NCBI GenBank assembly: GCA_018105865.1
Contig: CM030859.1
Span: forward strand, 3,932,243-3,996,242
DNA from: Metaphire vulgaris
Lineage: Eukaryota > Annelida > Clitellata > Crassiclitellata > Megascolecidae
Length of the DNA stretch: 64,000 nt
Direction of reading: 5' to 3'
Position 1 is the first letter of the stretch. Each line of letters opens with the position of its first letter. Position numbers and translations under genes: made by a program. The notes below the pieces were generated by a model. It did no database searches, was not told where the DNA came from, and was given only the letters and a program-made list of their open reading frames with translations. Below, one piece after another: positions 63,970-64,000 of this stretch.

Positions 63970-64000
63970 TGGCTCATTACAGTAAAACCATGAGCTCCTG

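Overview
This is an animal nuclear genome, almost certainly from an invertebrate. The evidence is a spliced minus-strand gene with GT-AG introns, fragments of several non-LTR retrotransposons, tRNA-derived SINEs, very many short hAT-type elements and long di- and trinucleotide repeats. I cannot name the species. The repeat style suggests a marine deuterostome or lophotrochozoan, with low confidence.

The one gene I recognise with confidence is DOT1L, the histone H3 lysine-79 methyltransferase, on the minus strand from 55,914 down to a stop codon at 36,630. Sixteen coding exons (about 5.19 kb, roughly 1,730 codons) can be placed with compatible splice phases. Exons 1-5 (50.7-55.9 kb) carry the second half of the catalytic fold. 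Exon 6 (46.7-48.0 kb) is a basic, low-complexity linker. Exons 10-14 (40.1-43.2 kb) hold the SFK..Y..FL..QKSP segment and the coiled coil. Exons 15-16 (36.6-39.4 kb) form the long disordered C-terminus. The N-terminal part of the catalytic domain, about 155 residues in human, is not visible up to 64,000 and must lie beyond the window. Two exons need a one-base frame adjustment.

1-36 kb is gene-poor and built largely from nested and adjacent transposable elements. Many short hAT-like elements have 8-bp target-site duplications that can be read by eye (for example at 451, 8095, 9123, 10065, 10396, 12665, 14381, 14753, 15054, 22061, 29524, 30055 and 62797). There are also LINE remnants (3.5-4.2, 18.5-19.2, 26.7-27.6 and 27.9-28.9 kb), tRNA-headed SINEs (4.9, 14.0, 19.5 and 32.9 kb), a 0.5-kb foldback and CpG-rich patches (13.1-13.5, 15.3-15.9 and 21.2-21.6 kb). 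A possible 3' end of an unidentified gene is at 16.5-17.25 kb on the minus strand. A decayed copy of an uncharacterised multicopy animal gene family lies on the plus strand at 34.8-35.6 kb, downstream of DOT1L.

37-56 kb is DOT1L. Its introns carry hAT elements, LINE debris and five copies of one 80-bp TTAA-ended element that I see nowhere else in the window. 56-64 kb is probably further DOT1L intron and holds microsatellites, LINE scraps and small transposons.

Two signals deserve most attention. One is the set of five co-oriented 80-bp elements confined to DOT1L introns. The other is a short module, close to TGACAAGCAAAAAAGGTC, that recurs about twenty times inside otherwise unrelated small transposons.
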